In this document: piece after piece, positions 31,407 to 40,322 of the stretch
Numbering within the stretch: the first letter of the stretch is position 1
Layout of the letters: every line of letters starts with the position of its first letter
From: Rhodococcus sp. 14-2470-1b
GTDB lineage: Bacteria; Actinomycetota; Actinomycetes; Mycobacteriales; Mycobacteriaceae
Direction of reading: 5' to 3'
Assembly (NCBI RefSeq): GCF_002259415.1
Contig: NZ_NPFY01000020.1
Location: 1-48,118, forward strand
Length of the DNA: 48,118 nucleotides
Position numbers and translations under genes: made by a program
Notes under the pieces: generated by a model
What the model was told of the DNA's origin: nothing
Database searches by the model: none
The model's input: the letters and a program-made list of their open reading frames with translations, nothing else

Positions 31407-32630
31407 TCAGGTGAAGGGCGGCCGGCTGTCGACCTTCAGTGACGCAGTGCCCGACGCTCTCCATGCCCGGGCGACGAGGTCCGAATCTGCCTCCGTCACC
31501 AGGTTTCCCATGACGCGTACCGCGACGGTCATCAACGCACGCGAGCGCATACCGATCGGTCCCGTCGCGGGCAGGAAGCGAGGGACGGTCAGGAGCCCGG
31601 CGAGGCGTCGGGCGATGGAGAAGGCCTGTCCGTAGTGCTCACGCAGCAGCGTCGGCCATGCCAGTGTGAGGTCGTTCTCGCTCAGCATGTCGGCGACGAA
31701 CCGGCCGCCTTCGAGGCCGTAGTCGATACCTTCGCCGTTGAGCGGGTTCACGCACGCGGCGGCGTCGCCGATTATTGCCCAGTTCACTCCGGCCACGTTC
31801 GACACCGCGCCGCCCATGGGAAGCAGAGCCGACGCCACTGCGCGAAGGTCACCCGTCAACGACCAGTCCTGGCGACGCTGCGAGGTGTACAGATCCAGCA
31901 GTGGCCGCAACGCTCCGGGGCCGGGGCGCTTGGCTGTCGCCAATGTGCCGACGCCGATGTTCACCTGACCGGTGCCGAGCGGGAAGATCCAGCCGTAGCC
32001 GGGCTGTACCGTGCCCGCGGCGTCACGCAGTTCCAGGTGGGAACTGATCCACGGATCATCCGACCTGTCGGAGTCGATGTACGCGCGGGCAGCGACCCCG
32101 AACGTGGTGTCGCGATGCCACGTTCGGCCGAGTTTCTTGCCGAGTGTGGAACGAACACCGTCGGCGACGATCAGCTTCTCGCAGCGGATCTCCTCACCGT
32201 TCGCGAACGTCACCGAGGTGACTCTCGCGCCGTCGGTGGTTGCGTCGACAGCCTTCGCGCCCTCGATCATCGTGGCACCGGAATCGACTGCCGCGACGCG
32301 GATTCGGTCGTCGAGTTCGGTTCGCGGGACTGCGCTTCCGACCGTAGGCAAGGACCCGCCCGGCCATTCCAACTGAAGTTCCTGACCGAAACCGGACAGT
32401 CGCAGGCCGCGATTCTCCGCTCGTCCCCGAACCCAGTCGCCGAGTCCCAGACGATTCAGCTCGGCGATCGCGCGCGGTGTCAGTCCGTCGCCGCACGTCT
32501 TGTCACGCGGAAAGGTCGCCGCGTCCGCAAGGACGACATCCCGGCCTGCTCTTGCCGCCCATGCCGCGGCGGACGACCCGGCAGGGCCCGCGCCGATGAC
32601 GAGGACGTCGGTGCTTCGCACAGCGCTCAC
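31407..32630 (-). CDS. menJ: geranylgeranyl-reductase-type flavoprotein, menaquinone side-chain reductase
   Basis: A 407-residue FAD enzyme of the geranylgeranyl reductase family. The FAD motif is VLVIGAGPAGSSAAAWAARA near the N-terminus, with FPRDKTCGDGLTPRAI as the family-specific segment and GDAAACVNPLNGEGIDYGLE as the second FAD site. Its place between menG and the prenyl synthase gene, convergent to menG, matches Rv0561c (MenJ), which saturates one isoprene unit of the menaquinone tail. A dihydrogenated menaquinone such as MK-8(H2), known from rhodococci, would fit. Confidence 0.93.
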   Translation of the reverse strand: MSAVRSTDVLVIGAGPAGSSAAAWAARAGRDVVLADAATFPRDKTCGDGLTPRAIAELNRLGLGDWVRGRAENRGLRLSGFGQELQLEWPGGSLPTVGSAVPRTELDDRIRVAAVDSGATMIEGAKAVDATTDGARVTSVTFANGEEIRCEKLIVADGVRSTLGKKLGRTWHRDTTFGVAARAYIDSDRSDDPWISSHLELRDAAGTVQPGYGWIFPLGTGQVNIGVGTLATAKRPGPGALRPLLDLYTSQRRQDWSLTGDLRAVASALLPMGGAVSNVAGVNWAIIGDAAACVNPLNGEGIDYGLEGGRFVADMLSENDLTLAWPTLLREHYGQAFSIARRLAGLLTVPRFLPATGPIGMRSRALMTVAVRVMGNLVTEADSDLVARAWRASGTASLKVDSRPPFT

Positions 32631-32782
32631 CCGTCCAGTAAAGCAGTGGCGCCGACGGGCCTGCTCCCGCGGGGTTTCGGCCCCCTCTCACGTGGTGTGT
32701 GGCACCTTCCGGCGCTCGCCCGCGCCAGGTTCACTACGGTAGAGACGAAACGACGCCCCCGACGAGGACAGGACGAACAATC

Positions 32783-33802
32783 GTGAGCACTTTCGACGCG
32801 GCCGGATCTACGGTCGTTGCCGGGGTCGACCTCGTCGATCCGCAGCTTGCAGACACCGTCGCCGCGGGGCTGGAACGCGTCGAGAAGCTGATGATCGCCG
32901 AATTGTCCGACGGCGAGGATTTTCTCACCGAGGCCGCGCTGCACCTGGCGAAGGCCGGCGGTAAGAGATTTCGTCCGCTCTTCACCGTGCTGACGGCTCA
33001 GCTCGGACCCAACCCGACCGACGAGTCGATCGTCACCGCAGCGACCGTCGTCGAACTGGTGCACCTCGCGACGCTGTACCACGACGACGTCATGGACGAG
33101 GCGACGATGCGGCGCGGCGCCGAGTCCGCGAACTCGCGCTGGGGCAACAGCATCGCCATTCTCGCCGGCGACTACTTGTTCGCCCACGCGTCGCGGTTGG
33201 TGTCGACGCTCGGTCCCGAGGCCGTCCGCATCATCGCCGAGACGTTCGCCGAGTTGGTCACCGGCCAGATGCGCGAGACCATCGGGGTGAAGAAGGACGA
33301 GGATCCCGTCGCGCACTACCTCCGCGTCGTCTGGGAGAAGACCGGTTCGTTGATCGCGGCGTGTGGCCGCTTCGGCGGTACGTTCTCCGGCGGAGACGCC
33401 GAGCACGTCGCGTCGCTGGAACGTCTCGGTGACGCTGTCGGCACTGCGTTCCAGATCTCCGATGACATCATCGACATCTCGTCGGCCACGGAGCAATCCG
33501 GCAAGACACCGGGCACCGACCTTCGCGAAGGTGTGCACACTCTGCCTGTTCTGTTCGCGCTCCGCGAGGACGGCGCGGACGGTGATCGACTGCGTGTGCT
33601 GCTCGACGGCCCCGTGACCGACGACGCGTCGGTCGACGAGGCGCTCGAACTGTTGGGGCGCTCACCGGGAATGGTGCGGGCCAAGGAGACTCTCGGAGAG
33701 TTCGCGGCGAAAGCACACGCAGAGCTGAAGAAGCTCCCGCAGGGTGCAGCCAACGACGCACTGGGTCGGCTGGTGGATTACACCGTCGAGCGGGTCGGCT
33801 AG
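32783..33802 (+). CDS. grcC1: trans-polyprenyl diphosphate synthase, probably for the menaquinone side chain
   Basis: A 339-residue polyprenyl synthase. The first Asp-rich motif is [10 protein letters not shown] and the second is [21 protein letters not shown] and [11 protein letters not shown] are further family segments. Chain length depends on residues before the first motif, here [11 protein letters not shown], suggesting a medium to long product. The position after menJ equals Rv0562 (grcC1). The GTG at 32783 follows AGGACGAA, which can serve as ribosome site. The two-way spacer to menJ holds the promoters but no clear operator. Confidence 0.92.
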   Translation: MSTFDAAGSTVVAGVDLVDPQLADTVAAGLERVEKLMIAELSDGEDFLTEAALHLAKAGGKRFRPLFTVLTAQLGPNPTDESIVTAATVVELVHLATLYHDDVMDEATMRRGAESANSRWGNSIAILAGDYLFAHASRLVSTLGPEAVRIIAETFAELVTGQMRETIGVKKDEDPVAHYLRVVWEKTGSLIAACGRFGGTFSGGDAEHVASLERLGDAVGTAFQISDDIIDISSATEQSGKTPGTDLREGVHTLPVLFALREDGADGDRLRVLLDGPVTDDASVDEALELLGRSPGMVRAKETLGEFAAKAHAELKKLPQGAANDALGRLVDYTVERVG

Positions 33803-33824
33803 ATCCCACTCGTCTCCGACGCGC

Positions 33825-33873
33825 TACCCACGGGGAACTTCGTGGGGTGCGCTGATCGTTCTTCCCGTGGGTA
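33825..33873 (+). promoter_or_regulatory. alternative hairpins between grcC1 and htpX
   Basis: TACCCACGGG (33825-33834) is fully complementary to CCCGTGGGTA (33864-33873). The same 5' arm can also pair as CCCACG (33827-33832) with CGTGGG at 33841-33846. The two structures exclude each other. A terminator of grcC1 or an attenuator/thermosensor-like leader for htpX are both possible. No strong T-run follows. Confidence 0.5.
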
Positions 33874-33902
33874 ACGAGAGAACTCCGGGAAGAGGCGCTG
33901 CA

Positions 33903-34763
33903 ATGGGTTTCGCGAACAACGCAAAGACGTTCGGCCTGTTGGTCGGTATGTCCGCGCTCATCGTCTTCGTGGGAGCATTGTTCAACAGTCCGACGATTCT
34001 GTTCGTGTCGGTCGCGCTCGCGATCGGTATGAACGGCTACGCCTACTTCAACAGTGCCAAGCTCGCACTGCGAGCGATGCACGCGCAGCCGGTCACCGAG
34101 GTGGAACAACCGGCGATGTTCCGCATCGTGCGCGAGTTGGCGACGACGGCGCATCAGCCGATGCCCGCGCTGTACATCAGCCCGACGAACAACCCGAACG
34201 CGTTCGCCACCGGTCGCAATCCACGCAATGCTGCGGTGTGTTGCACCACGGGCATTCTTCAGATCCTGGACGAACGCGAGCTTCGTGCCGTTCTCGGGCA
34301 CGAACTGTCCCACGTCTACAACCGCGACATCCTGATCTCCTCGGTTGCGGGAGCGATGGCTGCGGTGATCTCCGGACTGGCGAACTTCGCGATGTTCGCG
34401 TCCATGTTCGGGGGGCGAGGCAACGGAGGCGCCAATCCCTTTGCGCTACTGCTCGTCTCGCTGCTGGGGCCCATCGCGGCCACCGTCGTCAAGCTGGCGG
34501 TGTCGCGTTCTCGCGAGTATCAGGCGGACCGGTCGGGAGCCGAGCTGACGGGCGATCCGCTTGCTCTGGCGTCGGCGCTGCGCAAACTGGAGCGAGGCGT
34601 TCAGGCGGCACCGCTGCCGCCTGAACCGCGCCTCGCCGCCGAGTCCCACCTGATGATCGCCAGCCCGTTCCGGGCCGGAGACAAGGTCGGCAAGCTGTTC
34701 TCCACGCACCCGCCGATGGCGGACCGTATCGATCGCCTCGAACGAATGGCCAGGGGAGAGTAG
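33903..34763 (+). CDS. htpX: membrane zinc metalloprotease HtpX
   Basis: A 286-residue M48B protease that degrades damaged membrane proteins. Two N-terminal helices (about 8-25 and 30-50) precede the zinc site [13 protein letters not shown]. Two more hydrophobic segments follow the site ([20 protein letters not shown] and [14 protein letters not shown]). The third ligand Glu lies in [13 protein letters not shown], and the C-terminal [14 protein letters not shown] is typical. The length equals the M. tuberculosis protein (Rv0563), and the order after grcC1 is the same. The ATG at 33903 follows an AAGAGG site. Confidence 0.95.
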   Translation: MGFANNAKTFGLLVGMSALIVFVGALFNSPTILFVSVALAIGMNGYAYFNSAKLALRAMHAQPVTEVEQPAMFRIVRELATTAHQPMPALYISPTNNPNAFATGRNPRNAAVCCTTGILQILDERELRAVLGHELSHVYNRDILISSVAGAMAAVISGLANFAMFASMFGGRGNGGANPFALLLVSLLGPIAATVVKLAVSRSREYQADRSGAELTGDPLALASALRKLERGVQAAPLPPEPRLAAESHLMIASPFRAGDKVGKLFSTHPPMADRIDRLERMARGE

Positions 34764-34765
34764 AG

Positions 34766-35266
34766 CTAGCGGTAGTTGACGAACTGAAGCGCGAGGCCGA
34801 AGTCCTCGGACTTGAGCAGCTGTTGTACCGCCTGCAGGTCGTCCCGCTTCTTGCTGCTGATGCGTAGCTCGTCGCCCTGGATCTGCGCCTTGACGCCCTT
34901 GGGGCCGTCGTCGCGGATCTTCTTGGTCAGCTTCTTCGCATTCTCGCTCGAGATGCCCTGAACGAGCTTCCCGGTCACCTTGTAGACCTTGCCCGACGCT
35001 GCCGGATCGTTGGTCTCGAACGCTTTCAGCGACACATCGCGGCGAATCAGCTTTTCCTTGAAGACGTCGAGGGCGGCTTTCACCTTCTCTTCGCTTTCGG
35101 AGGTGATCACGATCACCTCGTTGTCGCCGCTGCCCGACCACTCGATCACGGTGCCGGAACCGCGGAAGTCGAACCGCGTCGCGAGCTCCTTCGCAGCCTG
35201 TCCCAGAGCGTTGTCGACCTCTTGACGGTCGACCTTGCTCACTACGTCGAAGGAAGAATCAGCCAC
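34766..35266 (-). CDS. YajQ family protein, possible cyclic di-GMP-binding factor
   Basis: A 166-residue YajQ/DUF520 protein made of two ferredoxin-like halves. It starts [20 protein letters not shown], and [15 protein letters not shown] and the end [16 protein letters not shown] are conserved. Family members bind nucleotides or RNA, and some bind cyclic di-GMP and act as co-regulators. The GTG at 35266 has AGGAG 6 bases upstream; a TTG two codons earlier is less likely. It ends 2 bp from the convergent htpX. The GGDEF and EAL genes elsewhere in the window give its possible ligand a local source. Confidence 0.92.
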   Translation of the reverse strand: MADSSFDVVSKVDRQEVDNALGQAAKELATRFDFRGSGTVIEWSGSGDNEVIVITSESEEKVKAALDVFKEKLIRRDVSLKAFETNDPAASGKVYKVTGKLVQGISSENAKKLTKKIRDDGPKGVKAQIQGDELRISSKKRDDLQAVQQLLKSEDFGLALQFVNYR

Positions 35267-35444
35267 GTGCAACTCCTGTACTCGAATCGGTTTCGATCGG
35301 CTTCTGTGGGCCGATCCGTGAGGCTCGTCCTGACGACGTTAGCTCGTTCGCACCCGCGCTATCCACCCGGTTTGCGTTTCCGGGGGACGTTCGTTGTATT
35401 CTTCTCTCCGCGTCGAAGAGAGCGAAAGTTCTCATCGAGCACCC

Positions 35445-35527
35445 GGCAGATTGCCCGAGCGGCCAATGGGAGCGGACTGTAAATCCGTCGGCTTATGCCT
35501 ACGTAGGTTCGAATCCTACATCTGCCA
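35445..35527 (+). tRNA. tRNA-Tyr (GTA)
   Basis: An 83-nt class II tRNA. Acceptor GGCAGAT pairs with ATCTGCC (35520-35526) and the discriminator is A. The anticodon GTA is at 35479-35481 in loop CTGTAAA. A variable arm and T-loop TTCGAAT are present. TTTGCG (35371) and TTGTAT (35394) 17 bp apart may be its promoter. Confidence 0.97.
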
Positions 35528-35535
35528 CACAGATG

Positions 35536-35567
35536 CCCCGGCGAGAGAAATTCTCGCTGGGGTTTCT
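35536..35567 (+). terminator. rho-independent terminator after tRNA-Tyr
   Basis: CCCCGGCGAGA (35536-35546) pairs with TCTCGCTGGGG (35552-35562), with one G-T pair and a 5-base loop, followed by TTTCT. Confidence 0.75.
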
Positions 35568-35607
35568 ACTGTAAGAGGATCCGCAGAAAGCGCGGCGAGC
35601 ACGCAAT

Positions 35608-35637
35608 TTGGTACTCGACGCTCGGACTGTGTAACCT
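35608..35637 (+). promoter_or_regulatory. promoter of the tRNA-Thr / tRNA-Met / rpmG / had region
   Basis: TTGGTA (35608-35613), an 18-bp spacer and TAACCT (35632-35637) lie 43 bp before tRNA-Thr. It follows directly after the tRNA-Tyr terminator. Confidence 0.5.
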
Positions 35638-35680
35638 CTTGAAGGCTTCGACGCACGGCTTGCCGCGCAGAGAAGCGAAC

Positions 35681-35753
35681 GCCCCCTTAGCTCAGTCGGT
35701 AGAGCGTTTCCATGGTAAGGAAAAGGTCAACGGTTCGATTCCGTTAGGGGGCT
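35681..35753 (+). tRNA. tRNA-Thr (GGT)
   Basis: A 73-nt tRNA. Acceptor GCCCCCT pairs with AGGGGGC (35746-35752) and the discriminator is T. Anticodon GGT is at 35714-35716 in loop ATGGTAA, closed by TTTCC/GGAAA. The T-arm is complete. Confidence 0.97.
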
Positions 35754-35760
35754 CGCTGGA

Positions 35761-35789
35761 TTGGATGGTTCGCGTCCACACCCTTGTTA
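35761..35789 (+). promoter_or_regulatory. possible promoter of tRNA-Met
   Basis: TTGGAT (35761-35766), a 17-bp spacer and TTGTTA (35784-35789) lie 28 bp before tRNA-Met. It could be a second start within the tRNA-Thr transcript. Confidence 0.35.
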
Positions 35790-35817
35790 GTGAGATGGTG
35801 TAGGGGTGAGCACCTGA

Positions 35818-35890
35818 GGCGGTGTAGCTCAGTTGGTAGAGCAAACGACTCATAATCGTTGCGTCGCCGGTTCAAGTCCGGTCACCGCTA
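35818..35890 (+). tRNA. tRNA-Met (CAT), elongator type
   Basis: A 73-nt tRNA. Acceptor GGCGGTG pairs with CACCGCT (35883-35889, first pair G-T) and the discriminator is A. Anticodon CAT is at 35851-35853 in loop CTCATAA. The paired 1:72 position and the lack of the GGG/CCC anticodon stem argue against an initiator tRNA. Confidence 0.96.
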
Positions 35891-35950
35891 CACAAGAAGA
35901 ATGCACAGTCCTGATTAACCGGATCAGATTTACCCGAAAGTAGGCATCCA

Positions 35951-36118
35951 GTGGCCTCCTCCACCGATGTGCGGCCCAAGATCACCTTGGCCTGCGAGGT
36001 TTGCAAGCACCGTAACTACATCACGAAGAAGAACCGCCGCAACGATCCCGACCGCCTCGAGCTGAAGAAGTTCTGCTCGAACTGCGGCACGCATCGCGCG
36101 CACCGCGAGTCTCGCTAG
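35951..36118 (+). CDS. rpmG: 50S ribosomal protein L33, zinc-ribbon (C+) form
   Basis: A 55-residue ribosomal protein. It begins [18 protein letters not shown] and has two CxxC pairs (CEVC, CSNC), so this is the zinc-binding form, replaceable by a zinc-free paralogue in many actinobacteria. It has the conserved core [20 protein letters not shown]. The GTG at 35951 is preceded by AAAGTAGG. It lies 60 bp after tRNA-Met and before hadA, the same order as rpmG2-hadA in M. tuberculosis. Confidence 0.95.
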   Translation: MASSTDVRPKITLACEVCKHRNYITKKNRRNDPDRLELKKFCSNCGTHRAHRESR

Positions 36119-36228
36119 TCGCGAGCCTCATCGGCTGCTGGTTCTCGTTCGGAGTCGACGCCACGCGTTAGGCTTACTTTTCGTGCCCTAACCGCATCTG
36201 CGTCCTGGGTAGAAAAGGTTCTTTCAGC

Positions 36229-36774
36229 GTGACCGAGTCAGTGCAGGACCCAGAGCTGGTGCAAGATCCAGCTCTGCATGCGGCGGCGATGGTGGGCCAC
36301 CACTACAAGGTGGACCACGCCTACGAGGTCGGTCGTGAGAAGGTGCGTGAGTACGCCCGTGCCGTCCAGGACTGGCACCCCGCCCACCACGATGAGGATG
36401 CAGCCAAAGGCCTCGGATACGACGGCCTCCTTGCCCCGCTGACGTTCATCTCGTTGGTCGGAATCATCGCGCAGTCGCGGATGTTCAAGGAATTCATCAC
36501 CGGGTACGACCCGAGTCAGATTCTGCAGACCGATCAGAGACTGCAATTCCACAAGGCCATTCAGGTCGGTGACGAGTTGTCCTGCGAGGTCTACCTGGAA
36601 TCGTTCCGCCAGATGAGCGGTAGTGACATCATCACCACCAAGAACATCGTGACCGATCAGAACGGCGAGCTGGTCCAGACGACCTGGACGACGCTGGTCG
36701 CCCGAACCGGTGGCGAAGTCGACGAGAACATCGCCCACGCAGTCAAGGAAGTGATCATGCATGGCGCTTCGTAG
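36229..36774 (+). CDS. hadA: (3R)-hydroxyacyl-ACP dehydratase subunit HadA
   Basis: A 181-residue hotdog-fold subunit of the FAS-II dehydratase for mycolic acid elongation, pairing with HadB, which carries the catalytic residues. Segments include YEVGREKVREYARAVQD, GLLAPLTFISLVGI and TTKNIVTDQNGELVQTTWTT. It has about 20 extra N-terminal residues compared with the M. tuberculosis protein I recall. At the position of Cys61 of that protein (LTFIC) the residue here is Ser (LTFIS). The GTG at 36229 is the likely start, and the gene overlaps hadB by 14 bases. Confidence 0.93.
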   Translation: MTESVQDPELVQDPALHAAAMVGHHYKVDHAYEVGREKVREYARAVQDWHPAHHDEDAAKGLGYDGLLAPLTFISLVGIIAQSRMFKEFITGYDPSQILQTDQRLQFHKAIQVGDELSCEVYLESFRQMSGSDIITTKNIVTDQNGELVQTTWTTLVARTGGEVDENIAHAVKEVIMHGAS

Positions 36775-37186
36775 TTTTGCGGATGTGGCGGTCGGCGACG
36801 AGCTGCCCGAGCGCGTGGTCAAGCTGACCCGCGGAGACCTGGTCAACTACGCCGGCGTGTCCGGTGATCCCAATCCGATCCACTGGAGCGACGAGGTCGT
36901 CAAGCTAGCAGGATTGGACAACGTCATCGCCCACGGCATGTTGACGATGGGCCTCGGCGCGGGGTTCGTGACGTCGTGGCTCGGCGACCCGGGTGCGGTC
37001 ACCGAATACAACGTTCGGTTCACCAGCTCCGTGTACGTGCCCGCGGATTCGGCCGCGTCCGTCGAGTACACCGGCAAGGTGAAGTCGATCGACCCCGAAT
37101 CCAAGTCCGCGGTCATCGCGATCACAGCGAAGTCCGAGGGCAAGAAGATCTTCGGTAGGGCGACGGCAACCGTCCGTCTGGCCTGA
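36761..37186 (+). CDS. hadB: (3R)-hydroxyacyl-ACP dehydratase catalytic subunit HadB
   Basis: A 141-residue MaoC-like hydratase. The catalytic pair is Asp36 and His41 in GVSGDPNPIHW, the same numbers as in M. tuberculosis HadB. HGMLTMGLGAGFVTSW and DPGAVTEYNVRF follow. With HadA it should dehydrate 3-hydroxyacyl-AcpM during early mycolate chain growth. No hadC follows: the next features are tRNA-Trp and secE. Confidence 0.95.
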   Translation: MALRSFADVAVGDELPERVVKLTRGDLVNYAGVSGDPNPIHWSDEVVKLAGLDNVIAHGMLTMGLGAGFVTSWLGDPGAVTEYNVRFTSSVYVPADSAASVEYTGKVKSIDPESKSAVIAITAKSEGKKIFGRATATVRLA

Positions 37187-37196
37187 CCTGCCTGAT

Positions 37197-37226
37197 TTCA
37201 AACTTCCATAGCCTGTGCAGTACACT
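37197..37226 (+). promoter_or_regulatory. possible promoter of tRNA-Trp / secE
   Basis: TTCAAA (37197-37202) and TACACT (37221-37226) are separated by 18 bp, directly after the hadB stop. It would give a leader of about 110 nt before tRNA-Trp, containing an imperfect stem (GCGCGCTGCC with GGTAGCGCGT). Confidence 0.35.
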
Positions 37227-37343
37227 GAGATTTCTGGGGTTGTTCAGCGCTGCGCGCTGCCAAGACTCTCTTTCGAGGGTGTGAGGTAGCGCGTACGTCG
37301 TGTGTGATTCCAGAACGGTCCGACTCCAATCGGGTTGGACCGA

Positions 37344-37416
<73 letters not shown>

Positions 37417-37428
37417 CCCATGTGGCTC

Positions 37429-37450
37429 CCTCACCGCATTTTCGGTGAGG
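37429..37450 (+). promoter_or_regulatory. hairpin between tRNA-Trp and secE
   Basis: A perfect 8-bp stem CCTCACCG/CGGTGAGG has loop CATTTT and starts 12 bases after the tRNA. No T-run follows, so it may be a processing or partial termination structure rather than a full terminator. Confidence 0.5.
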
Positions 37451-37485
37451 AGAGCGACGGTGTCAGCTACTGAGAGGAACGACGG

Positions 37486-37962
37486 GTGAGCGAGGAGCGC
37501 GGCAAGCGCGAAGACGAGTCCGGGGATTCGTCAACGCCCGATTCGTCGACGCCGGATGCCTCTGTATCCCAGAACGACACTTCCTCCGCCGCTGTCGCCA
37601 AGCCCTCCGGCAAGCGCACCGCGCGACGTTCACGGACCGCAGGCGCTGCGGCCGAGCCCGTGTCGATCTCCAAGTCGTCGATCTCCAAGTCGTCGGACGG
37701 CAAGTCCACCGCGCCGGCGGGCAAGGCATCCGTTGCCACCCGCCCGCCGAAGTCCCGCGAGGCGAAGCGCCCGAACATCTTCAAGCGTCTGATCCAGTTC
37801 CTGCGCGAGGTCGTCGCAGAGCTGCGCAAGGTCATCTGGCCGAACCGCAAGCAAATGGTCACCTACACCAGCGTCGTGCTCGTGTTCGTGGCGTTCATGG
37901 TCGCGTACATCAGCGGTCTGGACCTGGCATTCACGCAAGGCGTCGAGTGGCTGTTCGGTTGA
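37486..37962 (+). CDS. secE: preprotein translocase subunit SecE
   Basis: A 158-residue protein. A long, disordered N-terminal extension rich in Ser, Asp, Lys and Ala (1-90) precedes the conserved SecE core (FLREVVAELRKVIWPNRKQM). A single membrane helix follows (about 126-146, VVLVFVAFMVAYISGLDLAF). It clamps SecY in the translocase. The GTG at 37486 follows AGAGGAA. It is upstream of nusG as usual; the 37-bp gap to the annotated ATG-side leader suggests one transcript. Confidence 0.95.
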   Translation: MSEERGKREDESGDSSTPDSSTPDASVSQNDTSSAAVAKPSGKRTARRSRTAGAAAEPVSISKSSISKSSDGKSTAPAGKASVATRPPKSREAKRPNIFKRLIQFLREVVAELRKVIWPNRKQMVTYTSVVLVFVAFMVAYISGLDLAFTQGVEWLFG

Positions 37963-37993
37963 CACCGATCCGCTGGCCGAGTCCGATGAGTAG

Positions 37994-38848
<855 letters not shown>

Positions 38849-38926
38849 TCGGCGCCGCGTGGGCGAGCCCACACAGAACTTGCAGTAGTTACCGCAAGAA
38901 ACCCGAGCGAATACAAGGAAAAAGAA

Positions 38927-39361
38927 ATGCCCCCGAAGAAGAAGAAGCTAGCCGGGATCATCAAGCTTCAGATCCAGGCAGGACAGGCCAACCCTGCTCC
39001 TCCCGTCGGCCCCGCACTGGGTCAGCACGGCGTCAACATCATGGAGTTCTGCAAGGCGTACAACGCAGCGACCGAGTCGCAGCGCGGAAACGTCGTGCCG
39101 GTCGAGATCTCGGTCTACGAAGACCGTACGTTCGACTTCAAGCTCAAGACTCCTCCGGCCGCCAAGCTGCTGCTCAAGGCTGCAGGTGTCGCCAAGGGTT
39201 CGGGCGAGCCGCACAAGACCAAGGTCGCAAAGGTGACCATGGACCAGGTGCGCGAAATCGCCAAGACCAAGGCAGAAGACCTCAACGCCAACGACATCGA
39301 CCAGGCCGCGAAGATCATCGCCGGTACTGCTCGTTCGATGGGCATCACGGTCGAAGGCTGA
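38927..39361 (+). CDS. rplK: 50S ribosomal protein L11
   Basis: A 144-residue L11. The N-terminal domain has [20 protein letters not shown] and [13 protein letters not shown]. The rRNA-binding C-terminal half has [17 protein letters not shown] and ends [11 protein letters not shown] perfect hairpin GTGGGC-GA-GCCCAC (38859-38872) lies in the leader between nusG and this gene. An AAGGAAAAAG ribosome site precedes the ATG. It is co-transcribed with rplA. Confidence 0.97.
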
Positions 39362-39447
39362 TCTCGGCCTCGTCACACACGAAGCGTCACGTGGGAGGGC
39401 CTGCCAGGCCTGTCAACCACACTGAACTCATGATTGGACAGTAAGAA

Positions 39448-40167
39448 ATGGCAAAGCGCAGCAAGGCCTACCTCGAGCAGGCCGCAAAGGTGAATGCAGA
39501 CAACCTGTACTCGCCGCTTCAGGCAGCACAGTTGGCCAAGGACACCGCGTCGAGCAAGTTCGACGCGACCGTCGAGGTCGCCGTTCGTCTCGGCGTCGAC
39601 CCTCGTAAGGCCGACCAGATGGTGCGCGGCACCGTCAACCTTCCCCACGGCACCGGCAAGACCGCTCGGGTCATCGTTTTCGCCGCTGGTGAGAAGGCTG
39701 CAGAAGCAGAGGCAGCAGGAGCCGACGTCGTCGGCGCAGAGGATCTGATCGAGCGCATCCAGGGCGGCTTCCTGGACTTCGACGCCGCGATCGCCACCCC
39801 GGACCAGATGGCCAAGGTCGGCCGCATCGCCCGCGTCCTCGGACCGCGTGGCCTCATGCCGAACCCGAAGACGGGCACCGTCACGAACGACGTGACCAAG
39901 GCCGTCAACGACATCAAGGGCGGAAAGATCAACTTCCGCGTCGACAAGCAGGCCAACCTGCACTTCGTCATCGGCAAGGCATCGTTCGACAACGCCAAGC
40001 TGGTGGAGAACTACGGTGCAGCACTCGACGAGATCCTCCGTGCGAAGCCGTCCTCCGCAAAGGGCCGCTACGTCAAGAAGATCACGGTCTCGACGACGAC
40101 CGGACCGGGAATCCCCGTGGACCCGAACCGCACGCGTAACCTCCTCGAGGACGACGCAGAAGCGTAA
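39448..40167 (+). CDS. rplA: 50S ribosomal protein L1
   Basis: A 239-residue L1 with the standard two-domain sequence: [56 protein letters not shown] and [19 protein letters not shown]1 binds 23S rRNA and commonly represses its own L11-L1 mRNA. The 86-bp spacer before it holds a GGCCTG/CAGGCC stem (around 39398-39411) that could be part of such a target, though I cannot show this. The operon ends at the terminator just downstream. Confidence 0.97.
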   Translation: MAKRSKAYLEQAAKVNADNLYSPLQAAQLAKDTASSKFDATVEVAVRLGVDPRKADQMVRGTVNLPHGTGKTARVIVFAAGEKAAEAEAAGADVVGAEDLIERIQGGFLDFDAAIATPDQMAKVGRIARVLGPRGLMPNPKTGTVTNDVTKAVNDIKGGKINFRVDKQANLHFVIGKASFDNAKLVENYGAALDEILRAKPSSAKGRYVKKITVSTTTGPGIPVDPNRTRNLLEDDAEA

Positions 40168-40181
40168 GCAGTAGTACTGGA

Positions 40182-40212
40182 AGAGGGCCGACCCCACCGG
40201 GGTCGGCCCTCT
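40182..40212 (+). terminator. rho-independent terminator of the L11-L1 operon
   Basis: A perfect 14-bp GC-rich stem AGAGGGCCGACCCC / GGGGTCGGCCCTCT with a 3-base loop is followed by TTCGTGTTT. It is 14 bp after the rplA stop. Confidence 0.93.
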
Positions 40213-40247
40213 TTCGTGTTTCGTGCGTCCCGGGAGCCGACCTGTCG

Positions 40248-40302
40248 CGGAGCGAACGTGGTGTTCGGTCAGTCAGACTGACCGAACACCACGTTCGCTC
40301 CG
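40248..40302. repeat. 55-bp near-perfect palindrome, 26-bp arms
   Basis: The 26 bases at 40248-40273 are the exact reverse complement of 40277-40302, with only CAG between them. The arms include GAACGTGGTGTTCGGTCAG. It lies 20 bp before the end of the leftward hydrolase gene and after the L11-L1 terminator. It may serve as terminator for the leftward gene, and its length and perfection suggest a dispersed palindromic element. Confidence 0.9.
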
Positions 40303-40322
40303 GAAAGGGGGGCGGGAGCCGA

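Noticed and set aside
35818..35890. Initiator tRNA-fMet
   Set aside because: The acceptor can pair at position 1:72 (G-T) and the anticodon stem lacks the three G-C pairs typical of initiators, so the elongator form is preferred.
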